Positions 8,445 through 18,388 of a stretch of 64,000 nt of DNA are shown here, in pieces. Within the stretch, counting starts at the first letter, position 1. Every line of letters begins with the position of its first letter. The translations under genes were made by a program, and so were the position numbers. The notes beneath the pieces were generated by a model. It saw nothing but the letters and a program-made list of their open reading frames with translations, made no database searches and was not told where the DNA came from. This stretch comes from Burkholderiales bacterium (GTDB lineage Bacteria > Pseudomonadota > Gammaproteobacteria > Burkholderiales > Burkholderiaceae_C), in NCBI GenBank assembly GCA_947453625.1, contig CANGHK010000010.1, positions 44,046-108,045 of the forward strand, given 5' to 3'.

Positions 8445-9817
8445 TGGACCAGACCCTGGTCGGCTTCGTGCGGGCGCTGCGGGCCGCCGGCACCCCGGCG
8501 TCAGTCGCCGAAGCGATAGACGCCGCGCGCGCCGTCGCCCTGGTGGGTTACGCCGACCGCGAGCGCCTGAAGTCCACGCTGGCGCTGGTGCTGGCCAAGT
8601 CGGCCACCGACAAGGCGCTGCACGACCAGGTCTTCGACCGTTATTTCGGGTGGTCGGGTGAGACCGCGCGTCCCGCCGACCGCGACGCCGGCGCTGGCTT
8701 GCCCCAGCCCGCCGCCAGCGGGTCGGCGCTGGCGGCGCTGCTCGAGCTGGCGGCCGAGGGCCAGCAGCTGCAACTGGCGCTGGCGCTGGGCCGTGCTGCC
8801 CGCGCAGCCGGCGTCGACGAGATCCGCTTCGAGTCGCAGATCCCGTTCTTCACCCGCAGGCTGCTGGACGAACTGGGCACAGCACCGCTGGACGCAAGGC
8901 TGACCCAATTGCGCAGCGCCGAGGGTCAGTCCGAAGCGCAGGACGAAGTGCTGCCCGAAGCGCCGTCCGAACTGCAGCGCCTGACCGCGCTGCGCGACCG
9001 GCTGCGCCAGCAAGCGCGCGCGATCGTCGAGCAGCGCTTCGAGCTCTACGGCCGGCCCGCCACCGAGGCTTTCATGACCGGCGTGGTGGTCGAGCGTTCG
9101 CTCGGCCGGCTCAGCCCGCCCGACATGGCGCGCATGACGGCGGCGGTCTCGCGCATGGCGCGCCGGCTGGCGGTGCGGCATTCGCGCCGGCGCCGGGTGC
9201 AGTTGCGCGGCCAGCTCGATTTCCGGCGCACGCTGCGCGCCGGCGCCGGTCACGACGGCGTGCCCTTCGCGCTGCACTTCAAGCACCGCCGGCGCGACAA
9301 GCCCCGCTTCGTCGTGGTCTGCGATGTCTCGGGATCGGTCGCGGCGCATGTGCGCTTCCTGCTGCTGTTCCTCTACGCGCTGCAGGGCACGGTGGCCGAC
9401 CTGCGCAGCTTCGCCTTCTCGCACCAGTTGCAGGACGTCGGGCCGGTGCTGGCCGCGCTGCCCTTCGACGACGCGATCGCGCTGATCCTGCGCGAGGTGG
9501 GGGGCGGTGCTACCGACTACGGCCGGGCCCTGGCCGACCTGGAGTCGCAGCACTGGGACTGCATAGACAAGCGCACCACGGTGCTGATCCTGGGCGACGG
9601 CCGGTCCAACCATGCCGACCCGCGGCTCGACTTGTTCGCCGAACTGGCCGAGCGCGCCAAGCGGGTGCTGTGGCTGTGCCCCGAGCCGCCGCGCCGCTGG
9701 GGCAGCGGCGACAGCTGCATGCTGCAGTACCGACCCTTCTGCACGACGGTCAGCCACTGCGCCAGCGCGGCCGACCTGGAGCGCGCGGTCGACGACGCGC
9801 TGCTGGCCTACGGCTGA
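8444..9817 (+). CDS. VWA domain-containing CoxE-like protein
   Basis: Partner of the upstream MoxR ATPase, 457 residues. The N-terminal ~240 residues are helical and charged; a C-terminal VWA domain starts near 285 with an intact MIDAS sequence DVSGS (294-298). Further VWA motifs are GGGATDYGRAL and VLILGDGRSNHADPRL, followed by RVLWLCPEP. This matches COG3552/CoxE, whose members act with MoxR proteins in maturing molybdenum or other metalloenzymes, or in cell-surface complexes. The start overlaps the upstream gene by one base. No signal peptide is visible. Confidence 0.92.
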   Translation: MDQTLVGFVRALRAAGTPASVAEAIDAARAVALVGYADRERLKSTLALVLAKSATDKALHDQVFDRYFGWSGETARPADRDAGAGLPQPAASGSALAALLELAAEGQQLQLALALGRAARAAGVDEIRFESQIPFFTRRLLDELGTAPLDARLTQLRSAEGQSEAQDEVLPEAPSELQRLTALRDRLRQQARAIVEQRFELYGRPATEAFMTGVVVERSLGRLSPPDMARMTAAVSRMARRLAVRHSRRRRVQLRGQLDFRRTLRAGAGHDGVPFALHFKHRRRDKPRFVVVCDVSGSVAAHVRFLLLFLYALQGTVADLRSFAFSHQLQDVGPVLAALPFDDAIALILREVGGGATDYGRALADLESQHWDCIDKRTTVLILGDGRSNHADPRLDLFAELAERAKRVLWLCPEPPRRWGSGDSCMLQYRPFCTTVSHCASAADLERAVDDALLAYG

Positions 9818-9850
9818 ACCCGACGACGACTCAACCCCCAAGGAGACTGC

Positions 9851-10660
9851 ATGGACACGAATTTCAACGACCTCTTCTCGATCAAGGGCAAGGTGGCCCT
9901 GGTCACCGGCGGCTCGCGCGGCATCGGCGAGATGATTGCCGCGGGCTTTCTGGCGCATGGCGCCAAGGTCTACATCTCGTCGCGCAAGGCCGAGGTCTGC
10001 GAAGCCACCGCCCGGCGCCTGGCCGAGACCAGCGGCGGCAGTTGCACCGCGCTGCCGGCCGACCTGTCGACGATGGCCGGCGTCGAGCAACTGGCCGCGG
10101 CGCTGGCCGAGCGCGAACCCCAGCTCGACATCCTGGTCAACAACGCCGGCGCGGCCTGGGGCGCGCCCATCGAGCAGTTTCCCGAGGTCGGCTGGGACAA
10201 GGTGATGGACACCAACGTCAAGGGCGTGTTCTTCCTGACCCAGAAGCTGCTGCCGCTGCTGCGCCGGGCCGCGGCCGGCCCCAGCCCGGCCCGGGTGATC
10301 AACATCGGCTCGATAGACGGCCTGAAGTCGGCCTCGTTCAACAGCTTTTCCTACGGCGCGTCCAAGGCCGCGGTGCACCACCTGACGCGCTTCCTGGCAG
10401 CACAGCTGACGCATGAGCGCATCCTGTTCAACGCCATCGCGCCCGGGCCTTACCCGACCTGGATGCTGTCGACCGGCGTCGGCCACGGCGGCCAGACCGA
10501 AGGCGTCGACTGGGCCAGCGTGACCCAGCGCAACCCCAGCCGGCGCGTCGGCAAGCCGCAGGACATCGCCGGCCTGGCCATCTTCCTGAGTTCACGCGCC
10601 GGCGAGTATGTCGTCGGCCAGACCATCGCCAGCGACGGCGGCGCCGTCGCTGCCTCCTGA
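9851..10660 (+). CDS. Short-chain dehydrogenase/reductase (SDR)
   Basis: Classical SDR of 269 residues. Cofactor motif TGGSRGIG is at 19-26 and NNAG at 97-100; catalytic Ser154, Tyr168 and Lys172 are in SIDG and YGASK. An arginine after the second beta strand (SSRKAE) suggests NADP(H). The C-terminus ends with the usual GQTIASDGG. The overall pattern resembles RhlG/beta-ketoacyl-reductase-like SDRs acting on acyl chains, which fits the acyl-CoA dehydrogenase following 61 bp downstream, but the substrate is not determined. AAGGAG precedes ATG 9851. Confidence 0.9.
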   Translation: MDTNFNDLFSIKGKVALVTGGSRGIGEMIAAGFLAHGAKVYISSRKAEVCEATARRLAETSGGSCTALPADLSTMAGVEQLAAALAEREPQLDILVNNAGAAWGAPIEQFPEVGWDKVMDTNVKGVFFLTQKLLPLLRRAAAGPSPARVINIGSIDGLKSASFNSFSYGASKAAVHHLTRFLAAQLTHERILFNAIAPGPYPTWMLSTGVGHGGQTEGVDWASVTQRNPSRRVGKPQDIAGLAIFLSSRAGEYVVGQTIASDGGAVAAS

Positions 10661-10721
10661 ACCTACCCCTACCCCGACCCCAACCCCGGCGCTCCGCCAA
10701 ACACCCCCCGAGGAATCTCCC

Positions 10722-12050
<1,329 letters not shown>

Positions 12051-12060
12051 GCAAAGCGCG

Positions 12061-13041
12061 ATGGCTTACCCCTTTGTCGACGCCCCGGTGCTGTGCGGGC
12101 CGCTGCGCCAGCCGCGCCAGATGCTGGCCCATCAGGTCTACGACGGCCACAAGTCGATCCACGACGACGCGATGGCGGCCGGGCTGGGCCTGCGCGCCGG
12201 GCCGATCGAGGGGCCCACGCATTTCAGCCAGTTCGACCCGCTGCTGGCCCATGTCTTCGGCCAGGCCTGGTTCGAGACCGGCTGCCTGAGCGCGCATTAC
12301 CAGACCATGGTGGTCGAGGGCGAGGAGGTGCGCGCCTTCGTCAGGCTGCCGGCGGCGGGTGAGCGCTTCACGCAGATCTGGGCCGAGAAGCGCGACGGCA
12401 CGCCGGTGCTCACCGGCACCGCGTCGGTGGGTGGCCAGTCGGATCCGGCGGGGCAGGCGGGGCAGGGCGGCCCGCTCAGCGAGATCGGCCAGCGCATCGC
12501 CAAGCTGCGTCCGCCCGGGCCGTTGGTGATCAACCGCGACCTGCGGGTCGGCCAGCTGGGCGCGGGCAACCCGGAGCGGGTGCGCATGGGCTTCGATCAG
12601 CACATGGGCCCGCATTACCCGTTCACGCTGGCCGACAAGCTGGCGCTGATCACCGAGCCCTGCGCCTGGTACACGCCCGAGGGCGGTGCCGCATCGCCCT
12701 GGGGCCGGGCTATCCTGCCGATCGAGATGATCAGCGTGTTGCTGGGCAGTTCGATGGACGCGGCGGGATTTCGCGGCCGCGGTCCGGCGGTGGGGCTGTT
12801 CGCCGGGCAGGAGATCCGGCTGGTCCAGGGTCCGCTGCTCGTCGACCAGCCTTATGAGTTGGAGCGCGAGATCGTTGCGCTGAGCGAGAGTGCGCGCACC
12901 GAGTCGGTCTGGGTGCGCACCCGCGTCTTCGACGCCGAGAGCCGGGCGCTGGTGGCCGAGATGGTGCTCAACAGCGCGACGCTGAAGGCGTCTTACGCGC
13001 CCTACGACGCCGAGGCGCGTGAACTGGGCCGCGCGGCATGA
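12061..13041 (+). CDS. Double-hotdog / MaoC-like acyl-CoA protein
   Basis: Protein of 326 residues that appears to contain two hotdog halves. The first (about 1-140) has GPIEGPTHFSQFDPLLAHVFG and ETGCLSAHYQTMVVEGEEV, the second (about 180-315) ESVWVRTRVFDAESRALVAEMV. Such proteins hydrate, dehydrate or hydrolyse acyl-CoA thioesters, which suits the adjacent acyl-CoA dehydrogenase. I cannot identify a MaoC catalytic Asp/His pair with confidence, so it may be a thioesterase-like or binding protein. ATG 12061 follows the acyl-CoA dehydrogenase stop by 10 bp. Confidence 0.7.
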   Translation: MAYPFVDAPVLCGPLRQPRQMLAHQVYDGHKSIHDDAMAAGLGLRAGPIEGPTHFSQFDPLLAHVFGQAWFETGCLSAHYQTMVVEGEEVRAFVRLPAAGERFTQIWAEKRDGTPVLTGTASVGGQSDPAGQAGQGGPLSEIGQRIAKLRPPGPLVINRDLRVGQLGAGNPERVRMGFDQHMGPHYPFTLADKLALITEPCAWYTPEGGAASPWGRAILPIEMISVLLGSSMDAAGFRGRGPAVGLFAGQEIRLVQGPLLVDQPYELEREIVALSESARTESVWVRTRVFDAESRALVAEMVLNSATLKASYAPYDAEARELGRAA

Positions 13042-14515
13042 GGCCTGGCGCGGGGTCGGGTTGGCGTTGGCAGTGACGGCCTCGGCCTCGGCGCAGTCGC
13101 CGGTGCGGGCGCTGCACGGTCGTTTCATCGACGGCCCGGTCACGCCCACGCTGCTGCGCTTCGCGCTGCCGCTGTTGCTGACCAACTTCCTCCACTCGTT
13201 GTCGGGCACCTGGGGAGCGATCTGGGTCGGCCAGGTGCTGGGGCCCAACGCGCTGACGGCGGTGGCCACCGCTAACGTGATCCTGCTGATGATGATGGGC
13301 GCGGTGATGGGCATGGGCACCGCGGCGGCGGTGGCCATCGGCCAGTCGCTGGGCGCGGGCGACCTGCCGGCGGTCAAGCGCGTGGTGGGCAGCGCGGTCG
13401 GCTTCGTCATCGCCTTCTCGCTGCTGGTGGCCGCCGCCGTCTGGGCGCTGACGCCGTCCATCGTCGGCTGGATGGGCACGCCCGAGGCGGCGCGCGGCTT
13501 CACCATCACCCATTTGCGCTTCACCTGCCTGGCGATGCCCAGCATCTTCACCTACCTGGTGATGATGATGATGATGCGCGGTGCCGGCGACGCGCACACG
13601 CCGTTCAAGTTCACGCTGCTGTGGATAGGCCTGTCGATGGTGCTGGGGCCGCTGCTGTTGACCGGCGCCTTCGGCTTCCCGCGGCTGGGCATCGCCGGCC
13701 TGGGCGTGGGCGGCCTGCTGGCCAACGCCACCGCGCTGGGCGCGCTGGTGGGCTATGTCTATCTGCGCCGCTCGCCGATCGCGCTGCACGGCGAGGACAT
13801 CCGCCACCTGCGGCCCGATCCGGTGCTGCTGCGCCTGCTGATCCAGCGCGGCGTGCCGATGGCGATGGAAACCCTGGTCGTGCAGGGTTCGTATTTCACG
13901 CTGCTGGCGCTGGTCAATCAGCATGGTGCGGCCACCGCCGCGGCCTATGCCGGCGCGGCCCAGCTCTGGAGCTATGTGCAGATGCCGGCCAATGCGCTGG
14001 CCGGGTCGATGTCGGCGATGGCCGCGATGAACATCGGCGCCGGCCGCTGGGACCGGGTCGACCGCATCGCCTGGCGCGGCTGCGCGCTGAGTTTCGGCAT
14101 CTCGCTGGCGGCCACCGCGGCGATGTACGCACTGGGCGACCTGCCGCTGCGCCTGTTCATCCCCGCCGGCGGCGAGGTGCTGGCCACCGCCTGGCACATC
14201 AACCTGATCGCGCTCTGGGGCTGGATCGCGCTGTCGGCCAGCATGGGCTTGTTCGCGATCATGCGGGCCAATGGCGCGATGCTGCCGCCGATGCTGATCT
14301 TCGGCCTGACGATGTGGCTGCTGCGGGTGCCTTTTGCCGAGCTGCTGCAGCCGGTGCTGGGCGCCGACGCGATCTGGTGGAGCTTTCCGTTCGGCTCGGT
14401 CTGCGCCGCCGCGATGGCCCTGGCCTGGTACCGCCGCGGCAGCTGGCGCCAGGGGCGCTTGCTGCTGGCCGGGCTGAGCCCGGCGCCGGCCGAGGAAACC
14501 CATGTCGGCGAGTGA
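13019..14515 (+). CDS. MATE family efflux transporter
   Basis: Multidrug and toxic-compound extrusion family membrane protein with about 12 hydrophobic segments, expelling organic cations or other solutes by Na+ or H+ antiport. Family hallmarks are DGPVTPTLLRFALPLLLTN at the N-terminus and GAGDAHTPFKFTL mid-protein, with the second half starting near RGVPMAMETL. The start is unsettled: GTG 13019 overlaps the previous gene by 23 bp, while GTG 13073 or 13103 would begin nearer the conserved region; there is no in-frame ATG before it. Its place within an acyl-CoA gene cluster suggests export of a pathway compound. Confidence 0.88.
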   Translation: MNWAARHEAWRGVGLALAVTASASAQSPVRALHGRFIDGPVTPTLLRFALPLLLTNFLHSLSGTWGAIWVGQVLGPNALTAVATANVILLMMMGAVMGMGTAAAVAIGQSLGAGDLPAVKRVVGSAVGFVIAFSLLVAAAVWALTPSIVGWMGTPEAARGFTITHLRFTCLAMPSIFTYLVMMMMMRGAGDAHTPFKFTLLWIGLSMVLGPLLLTGAFGFPRLGIAGLGVGGLLANATALGALVGYVYLRRSPIALHGEDIRHLRPDPVLLRLLIQRGVPMAMETLVVQGSYFTLLALVNQHGAATAAAYAGAAQLWSYVQMPANALAGSMSAMAAMNIGAGRWDRVDRIAWRGCALSFGISLAATAAMYALGDLPLRLFIPAGGEVLATAWHINLIALWGWIALSASMGLFAIMRANGAMLPPMLIFGLTMWLLRVPFAELLQPVLGADAIWWSFPFGSVCAAAMALAWYRRGSWRQGRLLLAGLSPAPAEETHVGE

Positions 14516-14563
14516 GCGCCGATCACCCCCGCCCCTCACACCACCCCCATCCAGGAAGACCCC

Positions 14564-15586
14564 ATGACGATGACGACCCCGCCGAAAATCGGCAGCAACG
14601 CCTGGCTGGACCAGGCCCGTGAAGCGCCCATCGACCCCGATCGGCCCATCATCGACCCGCACCACCACCTGTGGCACTCGGTGGGCGGGCGCGCCGGCTA
14701 CCTGCTGGCCGACCTGTGGGCCGACACCGGCTCAGGCCACGACATCCGCAAGACCGTGTTCATCGAGTGCCGGGCCAGCTACCGCGAGGACGGCCCGCAG
14801 CATCTGAAGCCGATCGGCGAGACCGAATTCGTCGCCCGCATCGCGCGTGCCAGCCGCGAGGGCGGCGGCGGCGCGGTGATCGCCGGCATCGTCGGCCATG
14901 CCGACCTGCGCGGCGGCGCGCTGCTGGTCGAGGCGCTGCAGGCGCATCAGGACGCCGGCGACGGCCTGTTCCGCGGCATACGCCACTCCGGCGCCCGCGA
15001 TCCGCACCCCGAAGCCTTGTTCATACCCGGCCGCGGCGCGGAAGGCCTGTACGCCGACGCCGATTTCCGCGCCGGCGTCGCGCTGCTGGGCGAGCGCGGC
15101 TACAGCTACGACACCTGGCATTACCACCACCAGAACCCGGCATTTGCCGACCTGGCGCGCGCCGTGCCGGGGACCACGATGGTGCTCGACCATTTCGGCA
15201 CGCCGCTGGGCGTCGGGCCCTATGCCGGCCAGCGCGAAGCCATCTTCGATGCCTGGCTGCGCGACATCGAGGTGATCGCCCGCTGCCCCAACGTGGTGGC
15301 CAAGCTGGGCGGCCTGGCGATGCCCGACAACGGCTTCGGCTGGAACCTGCGCGACCGCCCGGCCAGCTCCGATGAACTGGTCGACGCACAGGCGCGCTAC
15401 TACCACCACGCCATAGCCTGCTTCGGCCCGTCGCGCTGCATGTTCGAGAGCAACTTCCCGGTCGACCGCTGGTCGCTGCCTTACGGCGTGTACTGGAACG
15501 CGATGAAGAAGATCGCCGCGCGCTACACCGAGGCAGAGCAGCAAGCCCTGTTCCACGACACCGCGGCCAGGGTCTACCGGCTCTGA
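14564..15586 (+). CDS. Amidohydrolase family (TIM-barrel) metal-dependent hydrolase
   Basis: Amidohydrolase_2-type enzyme of 340 residues. Members include lactonases, ACMSD-like decarboxylases and 2-pyrone-4,6-dicarboxylate hydrolases. Metal ligands appear in DPHHHLW (31-37). Later family motifs are MVLDHFGTPLG and, near the end, RCMFESNFPVDRWSLPYG, the usual Asp-bearing strand before the C-terminal helices. AGGAAGA precedes ATG 14564. It lies between the MATE exporter and a crotonase on the same strand. The substrate could be a lactone or carboxylated ring from aromatic breakdown; the sequence alone does not decide. Confidence 0.87.
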   Translation: MTMTTPPKIGSNAWLDQAREAPIDPDRPIIDPHHHLWHSVGGRAGYLLADLWADTGSGHDIRKTVFIECRASYREDGPQHLKPIGETEFVARIARASREGGGGAVIAGIVGHADLRGGALLVEALQAHQDAGDGLFRGIRHSGARDPHPEALFIPGRGAEGLYADADFRAGVALLGERGYSYDTWHYHHQNPAFADLARAVPGTTMVLDHFGTPLGVGPYAGQREAIFDAWLRDIEVIARCPNVVAKLGGLAMPDNGFGWNLRDRPASSDELVDAQARYYHHAIACFGPSRCMFESNFPVDRWSLPYGVYWNAMKKIAARYTEAEQQALFHDTAARVYRL

Positions 15587-15655
15587 CCTGCCAGGCGGCG
15601 TTGTCGACGTCGCCTAGCCAACCCGAAACCCACCGCTTCAACCCCGAGGATCAGC

Positions 15656-16468
15656 ATGGACCCCGCGCCGACAGAAACCCAGGAAGTCCTCTATGCCGTC
15701 GATGAGCAGATAGCGGTCATCACGCTCAACGCGCCGCAGCGGATGAACACCATCTCGCGCGCGATGCTCGACGAGCTGACCCGGGTGCTGATCCTGGCCA
15801 ACGAAGACCCGTCCGTGCGCTGCGTGGTCCTGACCGGCAAGGGCCGCGCTTTTTGCGCCGGCCTGGATTTGCGCAGCAAGCGCGGTGAAGGCGGCGAAGG
15901 CGGCATCAGCACCGCCTCGTCGTCGACCACGCTGAACCTGCGCAACACCCCGCCGACGGTTTTGCAGGCGATGGACAAGCCGACGGTCTGCGCCGTCAAT
16001 GGCGGCGCCGCGGGCTACGGCATGGACACCGCGCTGGGCTGCGACATCCGCATCATGGCCGAGTCGGCCAAGTTCGCGGCGGCCTTCGTCAAGCGCGGCG
16101 TCGTGCCGGAGTCGGGGGGAACCTGGCTGCTGCCGCGCATGATCGGCTGGGCCAAGGCCTCCGAGCTGCTGTTCACCGGCCGCACGCTGTCGGCACGCGA
16201 ATGCCTGGACTGGGGCCTGACCAACCTGGTGGTGCCGGACGCCGAACTGATGGACCGGGCGCTGGCCCTGGCGCGCGAGATCGCTGCCAATGCGCCACTG
16301 GCGGTGCAAGCCACCAAACGCATGATGCGCATGGGTCTGAACGAGAACTTCTCCGACCATGTCCATCACGTCTACCTGCAGCTGCTGCCGCTGTTCGGGA
16401 CGCAGGACATGGCCGAAGGCATCCAGGCTTTCGTCGAAAAACGCGAGCCCCAATTCAAGGGACGATGA
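15656..16468 (+). CDS. Enoyl-CoA hydratase/isomerase family protein without the hydratase glutamate pair
   Basis: Crotonase-fold protein of 270 residues with the oxyanion segment AFCAGLDLRS and NGGAAGYGMDTALGCD. Aligned by eye to mitochondrial enoyl-CoA hydratase, the first catalytic Glu is replaced by Asp in GMDTA and the second by Phe in FAAAFVKRG. An acidic residue does occur in VVPESGGTW, where PaaG-type isomerases carry their catalytic Asp. An isomerase-like activity is therefore more likely than simple hydration. It is not a feruloyl-CoA hydratase-lyase, although its stop overlaps the start of a feruloyl-CoA-synthase-like gene by 4 bp (ATGA). Confidence 0.88.
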   Translation: MDPAPTETQEVLYAVDEQIAVITLNAPQRMNTISRAMLDELTRVLILANEDPSVRCVVLTGKGRAFCAGLDLRSKRGEGGEGGISTASSSTTLNLRNTPPTVLQAMDKPTVCAVNGGAAGYGMDTALGCDIRIMAESAKFAAAFVKRGVVPESGGTWLLPRMIGWAKASELLFTGRTLSARECLDWGLTNLVVPDAELMDRALALAREIAANAPLAVQATKRMMRMGLNENFSDHVHHVYLQLLPLFGTQDMAEGIQAFVEKREPQFKGR

Positions 16469-18366
16469 GCATGACTGGCGACATGAATGACCACATGAAC
16501 GACAAGCAATCCGCCGCAGCCCAGCCGCCGGCTTTCCGCAAGATGGACTGGCTGGCGCGCGACATCGCGGTCGAGCGCCGCACCGACGGTGTCATCGTGC
16601 TCAAGTCGCGTTTCGCGCTGCAGGCCTACGAGAAACACATTCCGGCCTCGCTCGCCAAATGGGCGCGCGAGCGGCCCGACCACACCTGGCTGGCCCAGCG
16701 CAAGGGTGCGGACCGTCAATGGCACAAGCTGTCTTACAGCGCGGCCATGCACCAGGTCGATGGCCTGACCCAAGGCCTGCTCGACCTGGGCCTGGCGCCG
16801 GGCAGCGTGGTCGCGATCCTGTCGGGCAACTCGATAGAACATGCGCTGATGACGCAGGCGGCGATGCAGGCGCGCCTGCCGGTGGCGCCTATCTCGCCGG
16901 CCTACTCGCTGATGAGCCAGGACCACGCCAAGCTGAAATACCTGTTCGGCCTGGTCAAGCCCGCCGTGGTGCTGGTGCAGGACGGCGTGATGTTCGAGCG
17001 CGCGCTGCGGGCGCTGGGCCTGGACGGCGTCACGCTGGTGCATGTCGAGCGGCCAGCCGACGGCCTGCCCAGCATGGCCTTCGCCGACCTCGCGGCCACA
17101 AAGGTCACGCCCGACGTCGCCGCGTCGATTGACGCGATCACCCCCGACACCACAGGCAAGCTGCTGTTCACCTCGGGGTCGACCGGCATGCCCAAGGCCG
17201 TCATCAACACCCAGCGCATGATGTGTGCCAACGTGGCGATGGGCAGTCAGGTGCGGCGTCAGCCGGCGGGCCACGAGGCGGTCTACCTGGACTGGATGCC
17301 GTGGAACCACACGATGGGTGGCAATGCCTTGTTCAACGCCATGCTGACCGACGGTGGCACGCTCTACATCGATGATGGGCGGCCGACGCCCGGTCTGTTC
17401 GACGAGACCCTGCGCAACCTGCGCGAGGTCTCGCCCACCTATTACGCCAACGTGCCTGCGGGTTATGCCGCGCTGGCCGCGGCGATGGAAAAAGACGAGG
17501 CGCTGTGCCAGAGTTTCTTCAAGAACCTCGGCCTGATGGCTTACGGCGGGGCCAGGCTGCCCGATGATCTGTACGAACGCATGCAGGCGCTGGCGGTGAA
17601 GACCACCGGTGAACGCGTCGTCTTCTACACCGGCTGGGGCTCGACCGAGACCGCGCCGACATCGACCGGCACTTACTGGAACACCGAGCGGGTCGGCCTG
17701 ATCGGGCTGCCGTTTCCAGGCGTCGAGCTGAAGATGGTGCCGGCCGGGCCGAAATACGAGCTGCGGCTGCGCGGCGTCAACGTCACGCCCGGCTACTTCG
17801 GCCGGCCCGACCTGACCCAAGCTGCTTTCGACGATGAAGGCTTCTACTGCATAGGCGACGCCGGCACCTTCGTCGACCCGGCCGACCCGTCGCAAGGCCT
17901 GAACTTCGCCGGTCGCGTGGCCGAGGAGTTCAAGCTGACGACCGGCACCTTCGTCCATGTCGGCGAACTGCGCACCGACGCGATCGCGGCGGCCACGCCG
18001 GTGCTGCTCGATGCGCTGGTCGCCGGACAGGACCGGCCCTTCGTCGGTCTGCTGGCCTGGCCAAACCTGCAGGCCTGCCGGCAGTTGCTGGACGACCCGG
18101 ACGCGACCTTCGACCAGGTGGTCAAACATCCCGCGGTGCGCGACTGCGTGAAGGCCGGCCTGCAGGCGCACAACGCGGCGGCCGGCGGCGCCAGCAGCCG
18201 GCGCATCGCGCGCGTGCTGCTGATGACCGAGCCGCCGTCCATCGACGGCAACGAGCTCACCGACAAGGGCTATATCAACCAGCGCGCCGGGCTGGATCGC
18301 CGGTCAGCGCTGGTCGAGCGCCTGTACGCCGAGGCACCCGACGACGAGGTGATCGTCCTGCGCTAG
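16465..18366 (+). CDS. Feruloyl-CoA synthase-like AMP-dependent acyl-CoA ligase
   Basis: ANL-superfamily ligase of 633 residues that would activate a carboxylic acid to its CoA thioester through an acyl-AMP. The P-loop TSGSTGMPKAV begins at 236. The stretches LDWMPWNHTMGGN, SPTYYANVPAGY and FYTGWGSTETAPTS are characteristic of the feruloyl-CoA synthase subgroup; the C-terminal TGTFVHVGELR and DGNELTDKGYINQ are also typical. The ATG overlaps the crotonase stop by 4 bp, so the two are coupled. No vanillin dehydrogenase or hydratase-lyase is next to it, so ferulate is only the family default. Confidence 0.88.
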   Translation: MSMTGDMNDHMNDKQSAAAQPPAFRKMDWLARDIAVERRTDGVIVLKSRFALQAYEKHIPASLAKWARERPDHTWLAQRKGADRQWHKLSYSAAMHQVDGLTQGLLDLGLAPGSVVAILSGNSIEHALMTQAAMQARLPVAPISPAYSLMSQDHAKLKYLFGLVKPAVVLVQDGVMFERALRALGLDGVTLVHVERPADGLPSMAFADLAATKVTPDVAASIDAITPDTTGKLLFTSGSTGMPKAVINTQRMMCANVAMGSQVRRQPAGHEAVYLDWMPWNHTMGGNALFNAMLTDGGTLYIDDGRPTPGLFDETLRNLREVSPTYYANVPAGYAALAAAMEKDEALCQSFFKNLGLMAYGGARLPDDLYERMQALAVKTTGERVVFYTGWGSTETAPTSTGTYWNTERVGLIGLPFPGVELKMVPAGPKYELRLRGVNVTPGYFGRPDLTQAAFDDEGFYCIGDAGTFVDPADPSQGLNFAGRVAEEFKLTTGTFVHVGELRTDAIAAATPVLLDALVAGQDRPFVGLLAWPNLQACRQLLDDPDATFDQVVKHPAVRDCVKAGLQAHNAAAGGASSRRIARVLLMTEPPSIDGNELTDKGYINQRAGLDRRSALVERLYAEAPDDEVIVLR

Positions 18367-18388
18367 CGACTGGCCCTGGCGGTGTTCA

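Noticed and set aside
8501..10486. 661-codon open frame on the minus strand
   Set aside because: Covers the VWA and SDR genes in antisense, with a shadow composition rich in Arg/Gln/Gly.
10668..10712. C-rich repeat (ACCCCT/ACCCCG) between the SDR and acyl-CoA dehydrogenase genes
   Set aside because: Simple low-complexity spacer of about 40 bp followed by a normal ribosome-binding site; no regulatory structure seen.
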